Positions 45,724 to 54,456 of a DNA stretch of 64,000 bases are shown one piece after another. Source of the DNA: Methylobacterium aquaticum (lineage in GTDB: Bacteria > Pseudomonadota > Alphaproteobacteria > Rhizobiales > Beijerinckiaceae); contig NZ_CP043627.1 in the NCBI RefSeq assembly GCF_016804325.1, positions 124,001-188,000 on the forward strand, read 5' to 3'. The notes under the pieces were generated by a model. It did no database searches. It was not told the origin of the DNA and saw only the letters and a program-made list of their open reading frames with translations. The translations under genes and the position numbers were made by a program. Every line of letters starts with the position of its first letter. Position 1 is the stretch's first letter.

Positions 45724-46139
45724 TGCGCGTCGCTCGCGGCGCCGCCGGTATGATAGCCGGCGGCCTGCTCGACCAACGTGAGGATGTCGAGGGCCCGCCA
45801 CGGCTTCGGAATGAAGGTGGCCGACATCCGCAGGTCGCTCGGCTGGTCGCCGGCATCACCCGAGGTGAGCAGGACGTGGACCCGCGGCCAGGTGACGCCG
45901 ATGATCCGGGCCAGCTCGAACCCGCCGATCTGGCCCGGGGTCCGCACGTCCGAGAAGACGACGTTCACCTCGTCGCCCCGCTCGCGCAGGATCGCGAGCG
46001 CCTTCTCGGCGGTCTCGGCCTCGATGACGCGAAAGCCCGTTTCCTCCAGCAGCGTGGCCGCGAGGAAACGCTCCTCCGGTTCGTCCTCGACGACCAGGAT
46101 CACGGGCTGGGTCTTCGCGGCGGCGCTGGACTCGGTCAT
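45720..46139 (-). CDS. Single-domain response regulator
   Basis: 139 residues, one receiver domain. Acidic pocket VVEDEPEE near 16-23, the phosphorylated Asp in VVFSDVRTPGQ near 60, Thr/Ser in LLTSGDAG and Lys in FIPKPW. There is no output domain, so it probably acts by protein-protein contact or in a phosphorelay. No kinase gene is adjacent. Confidence 0.9.
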   Translation of the reverse strand: MTESSAAAKTQPVILVVEDEPEERFLAATLLEETGFRVIEAETAEKALAILRERGDEVNVVFSDVRTPGQIGGFELARIIGVTWPRVHVLLTSGDAGDQPSDLRMSATFIPKPWRALDILTLVEQAAGYHTGGAASDAH

Positions 46140-46249
46140 GTGCAGGGAACGAGCTTGCGGCTCACTGGTTGCATAGCTCCCGGAGCCCTCCGCTCATCCT
46201 TTCCGAGGTGTTGCGGCAATGCAAGGCTCAGCCCGACCGCGGAGGCGAA

Positions 46250-47140
46250 TCAGGCGACGCCGTGGTTGCGGAACCACGCCAGCATCCGCCCCCAGCCGTC
46301 CTCCGCCGGCCCCTTGCGGTAGCTCGGGCGATAATCGGCGTGGAAGCCGTGCGGCGCGTCCGGGAAGACGACGATCTCGACCTCCTTGCCCGCCGCCTTG
46401 GCCGCCTCGCGCGCCTTCTCGACGTCGGCGACCGGGATGCCGGTATCGGCGCCGCCGTAGAGGCCGAGGATCGGCGCGCGGATCTCCGGGATCACGTCGG
46501 CGGCGGTCCTGGGCTGGATGCCCGTGCGGGTGCCGCCGAAATTGCCGTACCAGGCGACGCCGGCCTTCAGGCTGGTGCTGTGGGCCGCGTAGAGCCACAC
46601 GGTGCGCCCGCCGCGACACCAGCCGGTGATGCCGAGCTTGCCCGCATCGCCCTTCGCCTCGGCCGCCGCCCAGGCGGCGGTCGCGTCGAGATCGGCCATC
46701 ACCTGCGCGTCCGGCGTCTTCGACACCACCTCGCGGACGATCTCCTGCACGTCGGTCATCTTGGAGACATCGCCCTGGCGGGCGAACAGCTCCGGCGCCA
46801 CCGCGGTGTAGCCGGCCTTGGCGAGCCGCCGGCAGATGTCCTTGATGTAGTCGTGGACCCCGAAGATCTCCTCGACCACGAGGACGATCGGGAACGGCCC
46901 GGCCCCCTGCGGCATCGCCCGGTAGGCCGGCATTGGCCCGTCGCCGACCGGGATCCGAACCTCGCCGGCGACGATGCCGGTCTCGTCGGTGCGGATGGCT
47001 TGCGCCTCGACCCGGGTGGTGGCGAGCGTCAGCCCGGTCATCAGGCTCGTCATCACGAAGCCGCGCCGGGAGAAGGGCGGGATCACCAGTCCGTCGAGCT
47101 GTTCGAGGTCGTCGGTCCGCGCATCGTCGCTCGTCGCCAT
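46250..47140 (-). CDS. Tat-exported dienelactone-hydrolase-family protein
   Basis: 296 residues. SRRGFVMTSLMTGLTLATT near 24-43 is a twin-arginine-type signal. The alpha/beta-hydrolase domain has the Cys nucleophile in GITGWCRGGRTVW near 174, Asp in GGADTG near 225 and His in PHGFHADYRPSY near 262. Dienelactone hydrolases open lactone rings in aromatic degradation; many relatives act on other esters. Export to the periplasm is inferred from the RR motif. Confidence 0.88.
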   Translation of the reverse strand: MATSDDARTDDLEQLDGLVIPPFSRRGFVMTSLMTGLTLATTRVEAQAIRTDETGIVAGEVRIPVGDGPMPAYRAMPQGAGPFPIVLVVEEIFGVHDYIKDICRRLAKAGYTAVAPELFARQGDVSKMTDVQEIVREVVSKTPDAQVMADLDATAAWAAAEAKGDAGKLGITGWCRGGRTVWLYAAHSTSLKAGVAWYGNFGGTRTGIQPRTAADVIPEIRAPILGLYGGADTGIPVADVEKAREAAKAAGKEVEIVVFPDAPHGFHADYRPSYRKGPAEDGWGRMLAWFRNHGVA

Positions 47141-47265
47141 CCTGGTCCTCCCGTGCCGGACGCCTTCTGGCGCCGGGGCGCGATCATGCGGGCCGGGCGC
47201 GTGAGGGCAAGCGCGAACACGCCGCGCGGCCGGTCACGATCCGGTCAGGCACGAGGATGTGGTTC

Positions 47266-47303
47266 AAGAAAAAGGGCCGCCCGCGCGAACGGACGGCCCT
47301 TCG
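47266..47303 (-). terminator. Rho-independent terminator of the SOS gene at 47323
   Basis: On the minus strand, stem AAGGGCCGTCCG / CGGGCGGCCCTT with loop TTCGCG, followed by TTTTTC. It lies about 20 bp after the stop of the gene at 47323. Confidence 0.85.
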
Positions 47304-47322
47304 ATCGATCCCGATGCGCCGC

Positions 47323-48087
47323 TCACGCCACCGCGGCCTTGCGGGACTTGGCGTTGCTGCGGGCCGGCCAGCCCAGAGCGACGAGCCGGGCCTTGGCGTG
47401 CTCGCGGACCTCGTCGCGCAGGCCCGGCGGCATCGCGGCGAGCGCCGCTTGCGTCTCGGGCGCGAGCATCAGGTCGGTCACCGCGTTGATCGACTGCGCC
47501 TGGTCGATGCGGGCGGTGAGGTCGGCTTCCGACTCCGACGCCTCGGCGCGGGGCGCCTCGTCCCGCGGCGCGTCGGCATCGTTGGCGGCCTCGGCCTCGC
47601 GGTCGGACTCTTCGGCATCGTGCCGCTCGCGCACGGGCTCGGGCCGGCGCGACTGGTTCGCCGCCACCAGGTCGGGCCGGCTCGCCTTGAACTCGTCGGC
47701 CTCGTCCTCGGAATAGAGCAGGCCGTGCAGGCCGGCGAGCTTGAGGATGACCCGGTCCTTGGCCCGCTTCTCCGCCATGGCGAAGACGTAGGCCGCCTGT
47801 TTGCCCGAGACGCGGTAGTTCACGCCGATCAAGGCCTCGCCGATCGACCACTCGGTGCGGTCGCCGTTCGGGCCCGGCATGTGGCCGGTCACCAGGATCA
47901 CCGCCTCGTCCCGCTCGGCCCGCACGATCACCGGGGCGTCGAAGCGGATGCGGGCCTGCACGGCGATCCGCTCCAGGGCCTTGTGGTAGATCACGGCGGT
48001 GCCCTGCACGCGCCAGACGTTGCCGGCCAGCGGCTCGCCGTAGGTGGCGAGGATGTCCGCGATCTGCTTGTCCGTGGTTGCGCTCAT
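47323..48087 (-). CDS. SOS-box-controlled unknown protein, possible DNA-annealing fold
   Basis: 254 residues of no family I can name with confidence. Residues about 20-115 form alternating beta-strands (NVWRVQGTAVIYHKALERIA, EAVILVTGHMPG, TEWSIGEALI). These are followed by the helix YVFAMAEKRAKDRVILKLAG and LLYSEDEADEF. That layout recalls phage single-strand annealing proteins (RecT/ERF/Rad52-like), but this is inference. The middle (about 150-195) is charged and disordered. A LexA box lies 55 bp upstream over a TATAAG -10, and a strong terminator follows, so it is a one-gene SOS unit. ATG 48087 fits the strand pattern best. Confidence 0.65.
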   Translation of the reverse strand: MSATTDKQIADILATYGEPLAGNVWRVQGTAVIYHKALERIAVQARIRFDAPVIVRAERDEAVILVTGHMPGPNGDRTEWSIGEALIGVNYRVSGKQAAYVFAMAEKRAKDRVILKLAGLHGLLYSEDEADEFKASRPDLVAANQSRRPEPVRERHDAEESDREAEAANDADAPRDEAPRAEASESEADLTARIDQAQSINAVTDLMLAPETQAALAAMPPGLRDEVREHAKARLVALGWPARSNAKSRKAAVA

Positions 48088-48141
48088 CTCGATCGATCTC
48101 ACCTGCTGACAGCGGATCCGGACGGGCGGGGGAATCGGCCG

Positions 48142-48156
48142 GTTCCACATTTGTTC
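48142..48156 (-). promoter_or_regulatory. LexA (SOS) box, leftward gene
   Basis: GTTCCACATTTGTTC, a perfect GTTC-N7-GTTC alphaproteobacterial LexA site. On the minus strand TATAAG overlaps its edge as a -10, so a bound repressor would cover the start of transcription of the gene at 47323-48087. Confidence 0.75.
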
Positions 48157-48340
48157 TTATAGCACGAGAGATGGGGCGGCGCGAGCGTTTTCGCGATAGC
48201 GACGCGAGATCAGAGGCCCGCCGGGGATGATGTTCTTGTCGCACCCTCGCTCCCGCCGACACCCTGCCCAGATGATCCGGCGACCCGTCACGGCGCATCG
48301 ACACGGCGACGATTGCCGCGGCGTTGCTCCAGGCAGGTAA

Positions 48341-48355
48341 GTTCGCTAAATGTTC
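48341..48355 (+). promoter_or_regulatory. LexA (SOS) box, rightward gene
   Basis: GTTCGCTAAATGTTC, a second perfect GTTC-N7-GTTC site, 70 bp before the gene at 48426. TTGCTC (48324-48329) and TAAATG (48347-48352) would be -35 and -10 at 17-bp spacing, the latter inside the box. Confidence 0.75.
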
Positions 48356-48425
48356 CTAAAGACCTGAGCCTCTAGAACTTGAGCGTGTCGGCGCGTCGGC
48401 GCCGGCTCTGGCCCCGGAGCCCCGC

Positions 48426-49106
48426 ATGAGCACCCCTGCCCTCCTCGATTCCGCGACCCTGCTCGAACGCCCTGGGCAACGCCGCGGCGCCTTGCGGAGC
48501 GCCGCTCCCCGGCGCGGCGCGGCCCTCGTGGCCGCGGTTCCGCGCCCGGCCCTGGTCGCGGATTTCCTCGCCATCGCGGCCCTCGACCCGGCGGTGGAAC
48601 GCCTGCGCGCCGCCACCGCCCCGGTCCGCCTGACCCTCGGCGACACGGTTCTGGAGCATGCCGCCGATTTCGAGCAGGCGCGCACCGACGAGCCGGGCCT
48701 CCTCGTCGACGTGGTGGCGGAGGGCGATCTCGCGCGGCACCCCTTCCGCACGGCCTACGTGGCGGGCGAGCCGGTGGTGGCCGAGGACGGCCGCCGCTTC
48801 GTCATCGAGAGTGCCGCGACCCTGCGGGCCGAGCCGCGGATCTCGACGGTGCGGCTGATCATGGCCTGCCGCCGCACCCATGTCTCGGCCGGCGACCGGG
48901 TGCGGATCCTGCACCACCTCGACGAGTGCGGCACCGGTCGCCTGGTCGAATGCGCCGCCATGGCGATCAACGCCCAGGACGGCGTCGCGGCGGTGCTGGC
49001 CCTCGCCGTCGAAGGGCTGGTTGCGGTGGATATCAGCCGCCCGATCCTGCCGGAGACGCCGGTGCGGCGGCGGATGCTGCCGTATCCGGACCCGTTCGGG
49101 TTCTAG
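48426..49106 (+). CDS. SOS-box-controlled unknown protein, TnsA-like features
   Basis: 226 residues. The segment LGDTVLEHAADFEQARTDEP, then GLLVDVVAEGD and RRFVIESAATLRAEPRISTV, follows the order of TnsA-type endonuclease-like proteins: an H-x-x-D-F element, a D/E-V-K strand, then (V/I)-T/S-E-x-x-(I/L)-R-x-x-P-R. The C-terminus (ALAVEGLVAVDISRPILPET) also fits. The metal-site Lys is replaced by Val (VDVV), so nuclease activity may be lost. This is inference from pattern, not a database match. The upstream LexA box suggests SOS induction. Confidence 0.6.
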   Translation: MSTPALLDSATLLERPGQRRGALRSAAPRRGAALVAAVPRPALVADFLAIAALDPAVERLRAATAPVRLTLGDTVLEHAADFEQARTDEPGLLVDVVAEGDLARHPFRTAYVAGEPVVAEDGRRFVIESAATLRAEPRISTVRLIMACRRTHVSAGDRVRILHHLDECGTGRLVECAAMAINAQDGVAAVLALAVEGLVAVDISRPILPETPVRRRMLPYPDPFGF

Positions 49107-49405
49107 AGCATGTTCCGACGACGTGGATACCGGTCCGTCGTCGGCAATGCGACGAGATCAAAACCCTGGAGAGCGTCGCGATGGCAGCCCGATCATGAAG
49201 CGCTCTCGTTCGCTTCGGCATCGGGAAGACCGGTCCGGTGCCTTTGACGTCATCAGCCCGGGCTCGCCGCAGGCGAGAACCCGGGATGACGGGGGAGGGT
49301 GTCACACGAAATCAGGAAGATCACTTCCGGATTTCGTCTCACGAGCCCGCGGCGCGGGGCGACGCCAGTTTCCGCATCGCGAAGCGATCACCCCGCTACG
49401 GTCCC
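49107..49405. repeat. Intergenic region with palindromic element
   Basis: About 300 bp. At 49248-49291 CGTCATCAGCCCGGG and CCCGGGATGACG form an interrupted inverted repeat around CTCGCCGCAGGCGAG. The stretch 49109-49160 (GAGCATGTTCCGACG and relatives) resembles other short dispersed repeats of alphaproteobacteria. No gene was recognised. Confidence 0.55.
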
Positions 49406-50869
49406 CTACCCCCCGAACACCGACGTCAGCTGCTGCCCACCCCGGGTGATCGTCACCTCCCACATCGAGGCCGGGGCGCGGGTCATGCGCTCCAGGTCCT
49501 TGGTCGAGGTCACCGGGGCGCCGTTCACCGCCACCACGAGGTCGCCCTTCTGCAGGCCGGCCCGGTTGGCGAGGCTGCCGCCCTCGACCTCGGCGATGAT
49601 GACGCCGTCTCCTTGCGACTGGGCCGGCAGGTCGAGCTGCAGGTCCTCGACCACCGCCGGCGACAGGTTGACCGCGGTGGCGCCGAGGAAGGGCGAGCGG
49701 GTCTTCACCTTCAGGGTGTCGCGGGGCCGCGTCTCCGGCGCGGGACCTAAGCGCACCGGCACCGTCATGCGGCTGGAGCCGCGCAGGACCGTGAGCTTGG
49801 TCTCGCCCTTGATGCCTTTCAACGCGAAGCGGTAGCCGAAGGCTTCCGGGTCGTCGACGGTCTGGCCGTCCACCGCCAGGACCACGTCGCCGCGCTTCAG
49901 CCCCGCCTCCTCGGCCGGGCTCTTCGGCTGCATCGAGGCTACCAGCACTCCGGTCGGGTGGTCGAGGCCGACGCTGTCGGCGATGTCCGGGGTCACGTGC
50001 TGGAGCCGGGCGCCGAGCCAGGGCCGGCGCACCGTCTTGGCCCCACCCTTGGCGGTCTCGACCACCGCCTTGACCATACTGGCGGGGATGGCGAAGCCGA
50101 TGCCGTGGCTGCCGCCCGACTGCGAGTAGATCGCCGTGTTGATGCCGACGAGGCCGCCGTTGAGATCGACCAGCGCGCCGCCGGAATTGCCCGGGTTGAT
50201 CGCCGCGTCGGTCTGGATGAAGAACTGGTAGTCGGCCGAGCCGACCTGGGTGCGGGCCAGCGCCGAGACGATGCCCTGCGTCACCGTCTGGCCGACGCCG
50301 AACGGGTTGCCGATGGCGATGACGAAATCGCCGACCTGCAGGTGCTCGGAATCGCCGATCTCCATCGGCGTCAGGCCGCCGCTCGGGCTCTTGATCTTCA
50401 GGATCGCCAGATCGGTGCGGGGGTCGCGCAGGATGATCTGCGCCTCGAACTCGCGCCGGTCGTTCAGCGCCACCTTCACCTCGTTCATGTTCTCGATGAC
50501 GTGGTTGTTGGTGACGATCAGCCCCGAGGCGTCGACGATCACGCCCGAGCCCAGCGACCGCTGCGCCCGCTCCTGCGGCAGGTTCGGGCCGGCATCGCCG
50601 AAGAAGCGGCGCAGGAACTCGTCCATGGCGCCGCGATTGGCGGCACGCTTCTCGACATGGGTGCCGTAGACGTTGACGACGCTCGGCGCCGCGCGCTTGA
50701 CCAGCGGCGCGAAGGAGAGCTGCACCTGCGCCTTCGACTCAGGCACGGCCCGGTTGTCCGTGAGAGCGCGGAACGGCGGAACCGACTCGGCCTGCGCGGC
50801 CGCCGGTCGGGCGACCCCGAGGAGGAGCGCGGCGAGCAGCAGGGAGGTCGTCGGGCGGCGCATCGGCAT
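49406..50869 (-). CDS. Do-family periplasmic serine protease (DegP/DegQ-like)
   Basis: 487 residues with a signal peptide (ending near AAAQA). The trypsin-like triad is complete: His in NNHVIENM near 119, Asp in DPRTDLAIL near 152 and Ser in NPGNSGGAL near 228. Two PDZ domains follow (about 290-370 and 400-480). It degrades or refolds damaged envelope proteins. CGGAG is six bases before the ATG at 50869. It lies 38 bp downstream of the GT4 gene on the same strand. Confidence 0.92.
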   Translation of the reverse strand: MPMRRPTTSLLLAALLLGVARPAAAQAESVPPFRALTDNRAVPESKAQVQLSFAPLVKRAAPSVVNVYGTHVEKRAANRGAMDEFLRRFFGDAGPNLPQERAQRSLGSGVIVDASGLIVTNNHVIENMNEVKVALNDRREFEAQIILRDPRTDLAILKIKSPSGGLTPMEIGDSEHLQVGDFVIAIGNPFGVGQTVTQGIVSALARTQVGSADYQFFIQTDAAINPGNSGGALVDLNGGLVGINTAIYSQSGGSHGIGFAIPASMVKAVVETAKGGAKTVRRPWLGARLQHVTPDIADSVGLDHPTGVLVASMQPKSPAEEAGLKRGDVVLAVDGQTVDDPEAFGYRFALKGIKGETKLTVLRGSSRMTVPVRLGPAPETRPRDTLKVKTRSPFLGATAVNLSPAVVEDLQLDLPAQSQGDGVIIAEVEGGSLANRAGLQKGDLVVAVNGAPVTSTKDLERMTRAPASMWEVTITRGGQQLTSVFGG

Positions 50870-50907
50870 TCGGCTCCGAAAGGTCGGTCTGGATTCTGGG
50901 TGCTCTC

Positions 50908-52164
50908 TCACATGACAGCACTACGCTGAAAAGATGGCGCCTCGGCCGCAGCCGTCATCCCCGCATAGAGGCGGCAGAGCGCGCCCGCATGGGCGGCGAG
51001 CGTCGTCGGGGCGGACCAGTAGGCGGCATGGGCGGTCCTTCCGAGCCGGCGGACCAGGGCGTCGTCCTTCAGCCGGCCGAAGGCCTGCGCGAGCGCGGCG
51101 AGGTCGGGGGCGGTGACGAAGCCGGTTTCGCCGTCCCGGATCTTCTCGGCCGCGCCGGCCCGGTCGGAGGCGATGGCCGGGATGCCGGCGGCGAGCGCCT
51201 CGTAGATCGTCAGCGGGCCGGTCTCGAGCCAGCGTGACGGCGCCACCACGGCCCGGGCGCGGCGGCGCAGCAGCGCCTCGACCTCCGCCGGGGCGCGCCA
51301 GCCGATCACCTCGGTTCCCGGCACGGCGCGCAGCTCGTCGGCGAGCGGCCCGTCGCCGATGAAGAGCGACGGTATTCCGGCCCGGTGGGCTCCTTGCGCC
51401 ACGAGGTCGGCGCCCTTCTCCCGGGTGAAGCGGCCGACGAAGGCGACCGCGTCACCGGCGGCCGGATCGGCCGGGGCGGCGCGCTCGACCCGGACCGGGT
51501 TGTCGATGCGGTGGTGGCGGAAGCCGATGCCCGGCATCATCGGCTCGATCCGCGCCCGGCTGCCGTCCGAGACATGGACGAGATCGATCGCGCGGTAGTC
51601 GGTGGTGCGGGTGATCGCCGCCCGTTGCGCGACGTAGCGCGCCACCCGCACCGCCTTGTGAACCCGCGATTGCGGATCGCAGGAGGCCGCGAGGCAGGGG
51701 CCCGAGAGCGGGCGCACGCTGCAGGGCTCGGCTGTGTCGAAGCGGTAATAGAGACCGTTCGGGCAGAGCAGGAAGTAGTCGTGCAGGGTGATCGCCACGG
51801 GCAGGCCGCTGCGCGCCAGGACCGGAAAAATCGCCGGCGAGAGCGAGCGGGTCCATTGGTGCAGGTGCAGCACGTCGGGCCGGTCCGGCAGGGCCGCGAG
51901 CGCCGCGTCGAGGCGCCGCGCCGCCTCGCGGTTCCAGATCCCCTCGATCGCGCCGCGCCAGGCCGGCCGCTCCCACACGTCGACGAGGCCCAGACCCACC
52001 CGGCGGATGCCCGGATGATCGAGCAGCGGGTCGGCCGGCCCGTCGGCCCCGTGGATCAGCGTGACGGCGACGCCGCATTCGGCGAGCCCGCGGGCGGATT
52101 CGATCGCGACCTTCTCGGCGCCGCCCTTCGGCGTCGCGAAATTCGTCAGGATGCCGACATGCAT
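50908..52164 (-). CDS. Family 4 glycosyltransferase
   Basis: 418 residues, GT-B fold. Starts MHVGILTNFATPKGGAEKVA, with the N-terminal glycine loop. HLHQWTRSLSPAIF and TLHDYFLLCPNGLYY follow. The donor site has VAFVGRFTREKGADLVAQGA near 235 and ETGPLTIYEALAAGIPAIAS near 325. Both ends of the acceptor domain are complete. It probably adds a sugar to a surface glycan or glycolipid. Confidence 0.9.
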   Translation of the reverse strand: MHVGILTNFATPKGGAEKVAIESARGLAECGVAVTLIHGADGPADPLLDHPGIRRVGLGLVDVWERPAWRGAIEGIWNREAARRLDAALAALPDRPDVLHLHQWTRSLSPAIFPVLARSGLPVAITLHDYFLLCPNGLYYRFDTAEPCSVRPLSGPCLAASCDPQSRVHKAVRVARYVAQRAAITRTTDYRAIDLVHVSDGSRARIEPMMPGIGFRHHRIDNPVRVERAAPADPAAGDAVAFVGRFTREKGADLVAQGAHRAGIPSLFIGDGPLADELRAVPGTEVIGWRAPAEVEALLRRRARAVVAPSRWLETGPLTIYEALAAGIPAIASDRAGAAEKIRDGETGFVTAPDLAALAQAFGRLKDDALVRRLGRTAHAAYWSAPTTLAAHAGALCRLYAGMTAAAEAPSFQRSAVM

Positions 52165-52294
52165 CGGAAGGGCCCTCTCACCCGGACAACCCTACCCGGC
52201 AAGGCGCCAGCATCCGGTTAAGCGCCCGGCGGACGAAACAGGCTCGGGGCCCGCGCGTTAGCCGCGCAGATCATCCGGATACGAGGAGACACCC

Positions 52295-52471
52295 ATGAGC
52301 GAGACCAAGACGCCGAACCAGGACCAGCCGGGCTTTCGCCGCGACGGCGCCTCCCCGGACGACAAGGCCCGGCCCGAGAACCAGCAGAGCAAGCTCAGCG
52401 AGCGACTCGACGAGGCGCTGGAGGAAACGTTCCCGACGAGCGACCCGGTCTCGGTGAAGATCACGAAGTAA
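52295..52471 (+). CDS. Conserved 58-residue small protein
   Basis: A short charged protein ending LDEALEETFPTSDPVSVKITK. The ALEETFP-x-SDPVS motif is a familiar ending of small conserved alphaproteobacterial proteins of unknown function. GAGGAGA lies upstream of the ATG. Gln, Asp and Lys are frequent and it is probably soluble and partly disordered. Its stop codon TAA overlaps the first base of repeat copy B. Confidence 0.78.
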   Translation: MSETKTPNQDQPGFRRDGASPDDKARPENQQSKLSERLDEALEETFPTSDPVSVKITK

Positions 52472-52595
52472 TACCAACGGTCGTTGGAAACGACCTTTGG
52501 TTCCGTTCTCGAATTTTCGTCAAGCCTCTGGCTTGGCATAGACAATTCGAGATGGCTCAATGGCCCGATGCGTCAGCATCTTGGGCCATTGGTAT
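52471..52595 (+). repeat. 125-bp structured repeat, copy B
   Basis: Starts ATACCAACGG and ends CCATTGGTAT, so the ends are inverted repeats. Over 90% identical by eye to copy A and copy C. The left end directly abuts the stop codon of the 58-residue gene. Confidence 0.93.
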
Positions 52596-52606
52596 AACGC
52601 CGGACG

Positions 52607-52652
52607 CAAAGAGGAACGGCGCGCGGGTCGCCCCGCGCGCCGTTCCTCGTTT
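52607..52652. terminator. Bidirectional terminator-like hairpin
   Basis: A perfect 17-bp stem, GAGGAACGGCGCGCGGG, with a four-base loop (TCGC) at 52611-52648, flanked by AAA on one side and GTTTC on the other. It lies between the convergent 58-residue gene and mcd and can serve both. Confidence 0.8.
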
Positions 52653-52674
52653 CACGGTGCCGATCGGGCCTCGC

Positions 52675-54348
52675 TCACTGCACCTCGAGCAGGCGGCGGG
52701 CAATGACCTGGGCCTGGATCTCGGCCGCGCCCTCGAAGATCGACAGGATGCGGGCGTCGCAGAGCAGGCGGCTCACCGGGTATTCGAGGGCGAAGCCGTT
52801 GCCGCCATGGATCTGGAGGGCGTTGTCGGCGGCGGCCCAGGCGACGCGGGCGCCGAGAAGCTTGGCCATGCCGGCTTCGAGGTCGCAGCGCTTGCCCTCG
52901 TCCTTCTGGTGGGCGGCGAAGTAGGTGAGCTGGCGGGCGATGGCGATCTCGACCGCCATCATGGCGAGCTTGTCGGCGACCCGCGGGAACGAGACCAGCG
53001 GCTTGCCGAACTGCACCCGCTCCTCGGCGTAGCGCAGGCCGACATCGAGGGCCGACTGGGCGACGCCGACGGCGCGGGCCGCGGTCTGGATGCGGGCCGA
53101 TTCGAAGGTCTGCATCAGCTGGGCGAAACCCTTGCCCTCGACGCCGCCCAGCAGGTTCGCATCCGGCACCTCGAACCCGTCGAAGGCCAGCTCGTACTCC
53201 TTCATGCCGCGATAGCCGAGCACCTCGATCTCGCCGCCCGACAGGCCCGCGACCGGAAACGGGTTCTCGTCGGTGCCGCGGGGCTTCTCGCCGAGCAGCA
53301 GCGACAGGCCCTTGTGGCCCGGCTCCTCGGGCTTGGTGCGCACCAGCACGGTCATCAGGTCGGCGCGGACCGGGTGGGTGATCCAGGTCTTGTTGCCGTG
53401 GATCCGCCAGGTGTCGCCCTCCTTCACCGCCTTGGTGCGGAGCGAGGCGAGGTCGGAGCCGGTATTCGGCTCGGTGAAGACCGCGGTCGGCAGCACCTCG
53501 CCCGAGGCGATCTTCGGCAGGAAGCGCTGCTTCTGCTCCTCGGTGCCTCCCCCCAGGATCAGTTCGGCGGCGATCTCCGAGCGGGTGCCGAGGGAGCCGA
53601 CGCCGATATAGGCCCGCGACAACTCCTCCGAGACCACGCACATCGAGATCTTCGGCAGGCCCATGCCGCCATATTCCTCGGGGATGGTCAGCCCGAACAC
53701 GCCGAGCTCGGCCATCTGGCCGATGATCTCGAGCGGGATGTAGGCGTTCTCGAGGTGCCATTCATGGGCGTGGGGCGCGACCTCGGCCTGGCCGAAGCGG
53801 CGCATCTCGGTGCGGATCGCCTCCATGTCCTCGTCGAGGCCGCTGTCGCCGACCGTCGCGCCCGAGCCCTCGCGGATCAGCCGCACCAGGGCGGCGCGGT
53901 TCGCGGCGGTGTTACCTTCAGCGATCAGGGTCTCGACGGCCTCGGAGCGGTGGCGCGCGACTTCCTGGGCCTTGAGGCCGAGGGACGAGGTCGGGCGCAC
54001 CATCTCGCCCTGGCTCATCGGGATGCCGCTGAAGAGCTGCTCCAGATATTCACCCAGCCCGATGCGCACCAGCAGCGTCTCGGTCTCGCCGAGGCGGCCC
54101 TGTTCGGCGAGGCGCGCCGCATAGGCGCCGAGCTGGACGATCGCCTCGGCATAGGTCGAGAGCCAGGCGAGCCCATGGGCGGCGTGCTGCTCGGCCGCCA
54201 GGCGATCGGGCGAGAGCCGCCCGTCGGTGCCGACGAGGCCGGCGCGGACGCGTCGTGTGGCGTCCGCGGCGAGGGCCTTCGCGGCGAGGCCGGCTTCCTG
54301 CGCCAGGGTGACGAGATCGGTCGGGGCGGGGGCGGCCTGGGCGGACAT
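52675..54348 (-). CDS. mcd: Methylsuccinyl-CoA dehydrogenase (ethylmalonyl-CoA pathway)
   Basis: 557 residues. The C-terminal 390 residues are an acyl-CoA dehydrogenase: YGGMGLPKISMCVVSEELSR, TEPNTGSDLASLRTKA, QIHGGNGFALEYPVSRL and ILSIFEGAAEIQ. The extra N-terminal domain of about 160 residues contains MSQGEMVRPTSSLGL near 110, and the overall length of about 550 is diagnostic of Mcd rather than ordinary acyl-CoA dehydrogenases. It oxidises (2S)-methylsuccinyl-CoA to mesaconyl-CoA with FAD during C1/C2 assimilation. The role follows from the family; other pathway genes are not in this window. Confidence 0.88.
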   Translation of the reverse strand: MSAQAAPAPTDLVTLAQEAGLAAKALAADATRRVRAGLVGTDGRLSPDRLAAEQHAAHGLAWLSTYAEAIVQLGAYAARLAEQGRLGETETLLVRIGLGEYLEQLFSGIPMSQGEMVRPTSSLGLKAQEVARHRSEAVETLIAEGNTAANRAALVRLIREGSGATVGDSGLDEDMEAIRTEMRRFGQAEVAPHAHEWHLENAYIPLEIIGQMAELGVFGLTIPEEYGGMGLPKISMCVVSEELSRAYIGVGSLGTRSEIAAELILGGGTEEQKQRFLPKIASGEVLPTAVFTEPNTGSDLASLRTKAVKEGDTWRIHGNKTWITHPVRADLMTVLVRTKPEEPGHKGLSLLLGEKPRGTDENPFPVAGLSGGEIEVLGYRGMKEYELAFDGFEVPDANLLGGVEGKGFAQLMQTFESARIQTAARAVGVAQSALDVGLRYAEERVQFGKPLVSFPRVADKLAMMAVEIAIARQLTYFAAHQKDEGKRCDLEAGMAKLLGARVAWAAADNALQIHGGNGFALEYPVSRLLCDARILSIFEGAAEIQAQVIARRLLEVQ

Positions 54349-54456
54349 CGGGCAGGTCTCCGGTGATTTTGCTGCGGCGCATACAAATAGCGACGAATCG
54401 CCGGTCTGTAGAGGCCCCGGGCTGCCGCTGAGGTCCGACTTTATGGGGAACGGAGA

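Larger units (their letters stand above)
48088..48425. other. Divergent intergenic region with two LexA boxes
   Basis: 338 bp between two divergent genes. Each end carries a GTTC-N7-GTTC site at a plausible promoter. Confidence 0.7.

Noticed and set aside
49109..49160. Additional small gene between the SOS pair and the protease
   Set aside because: The open frames there overlap repeat-like sequence and have no ribosome binding site.
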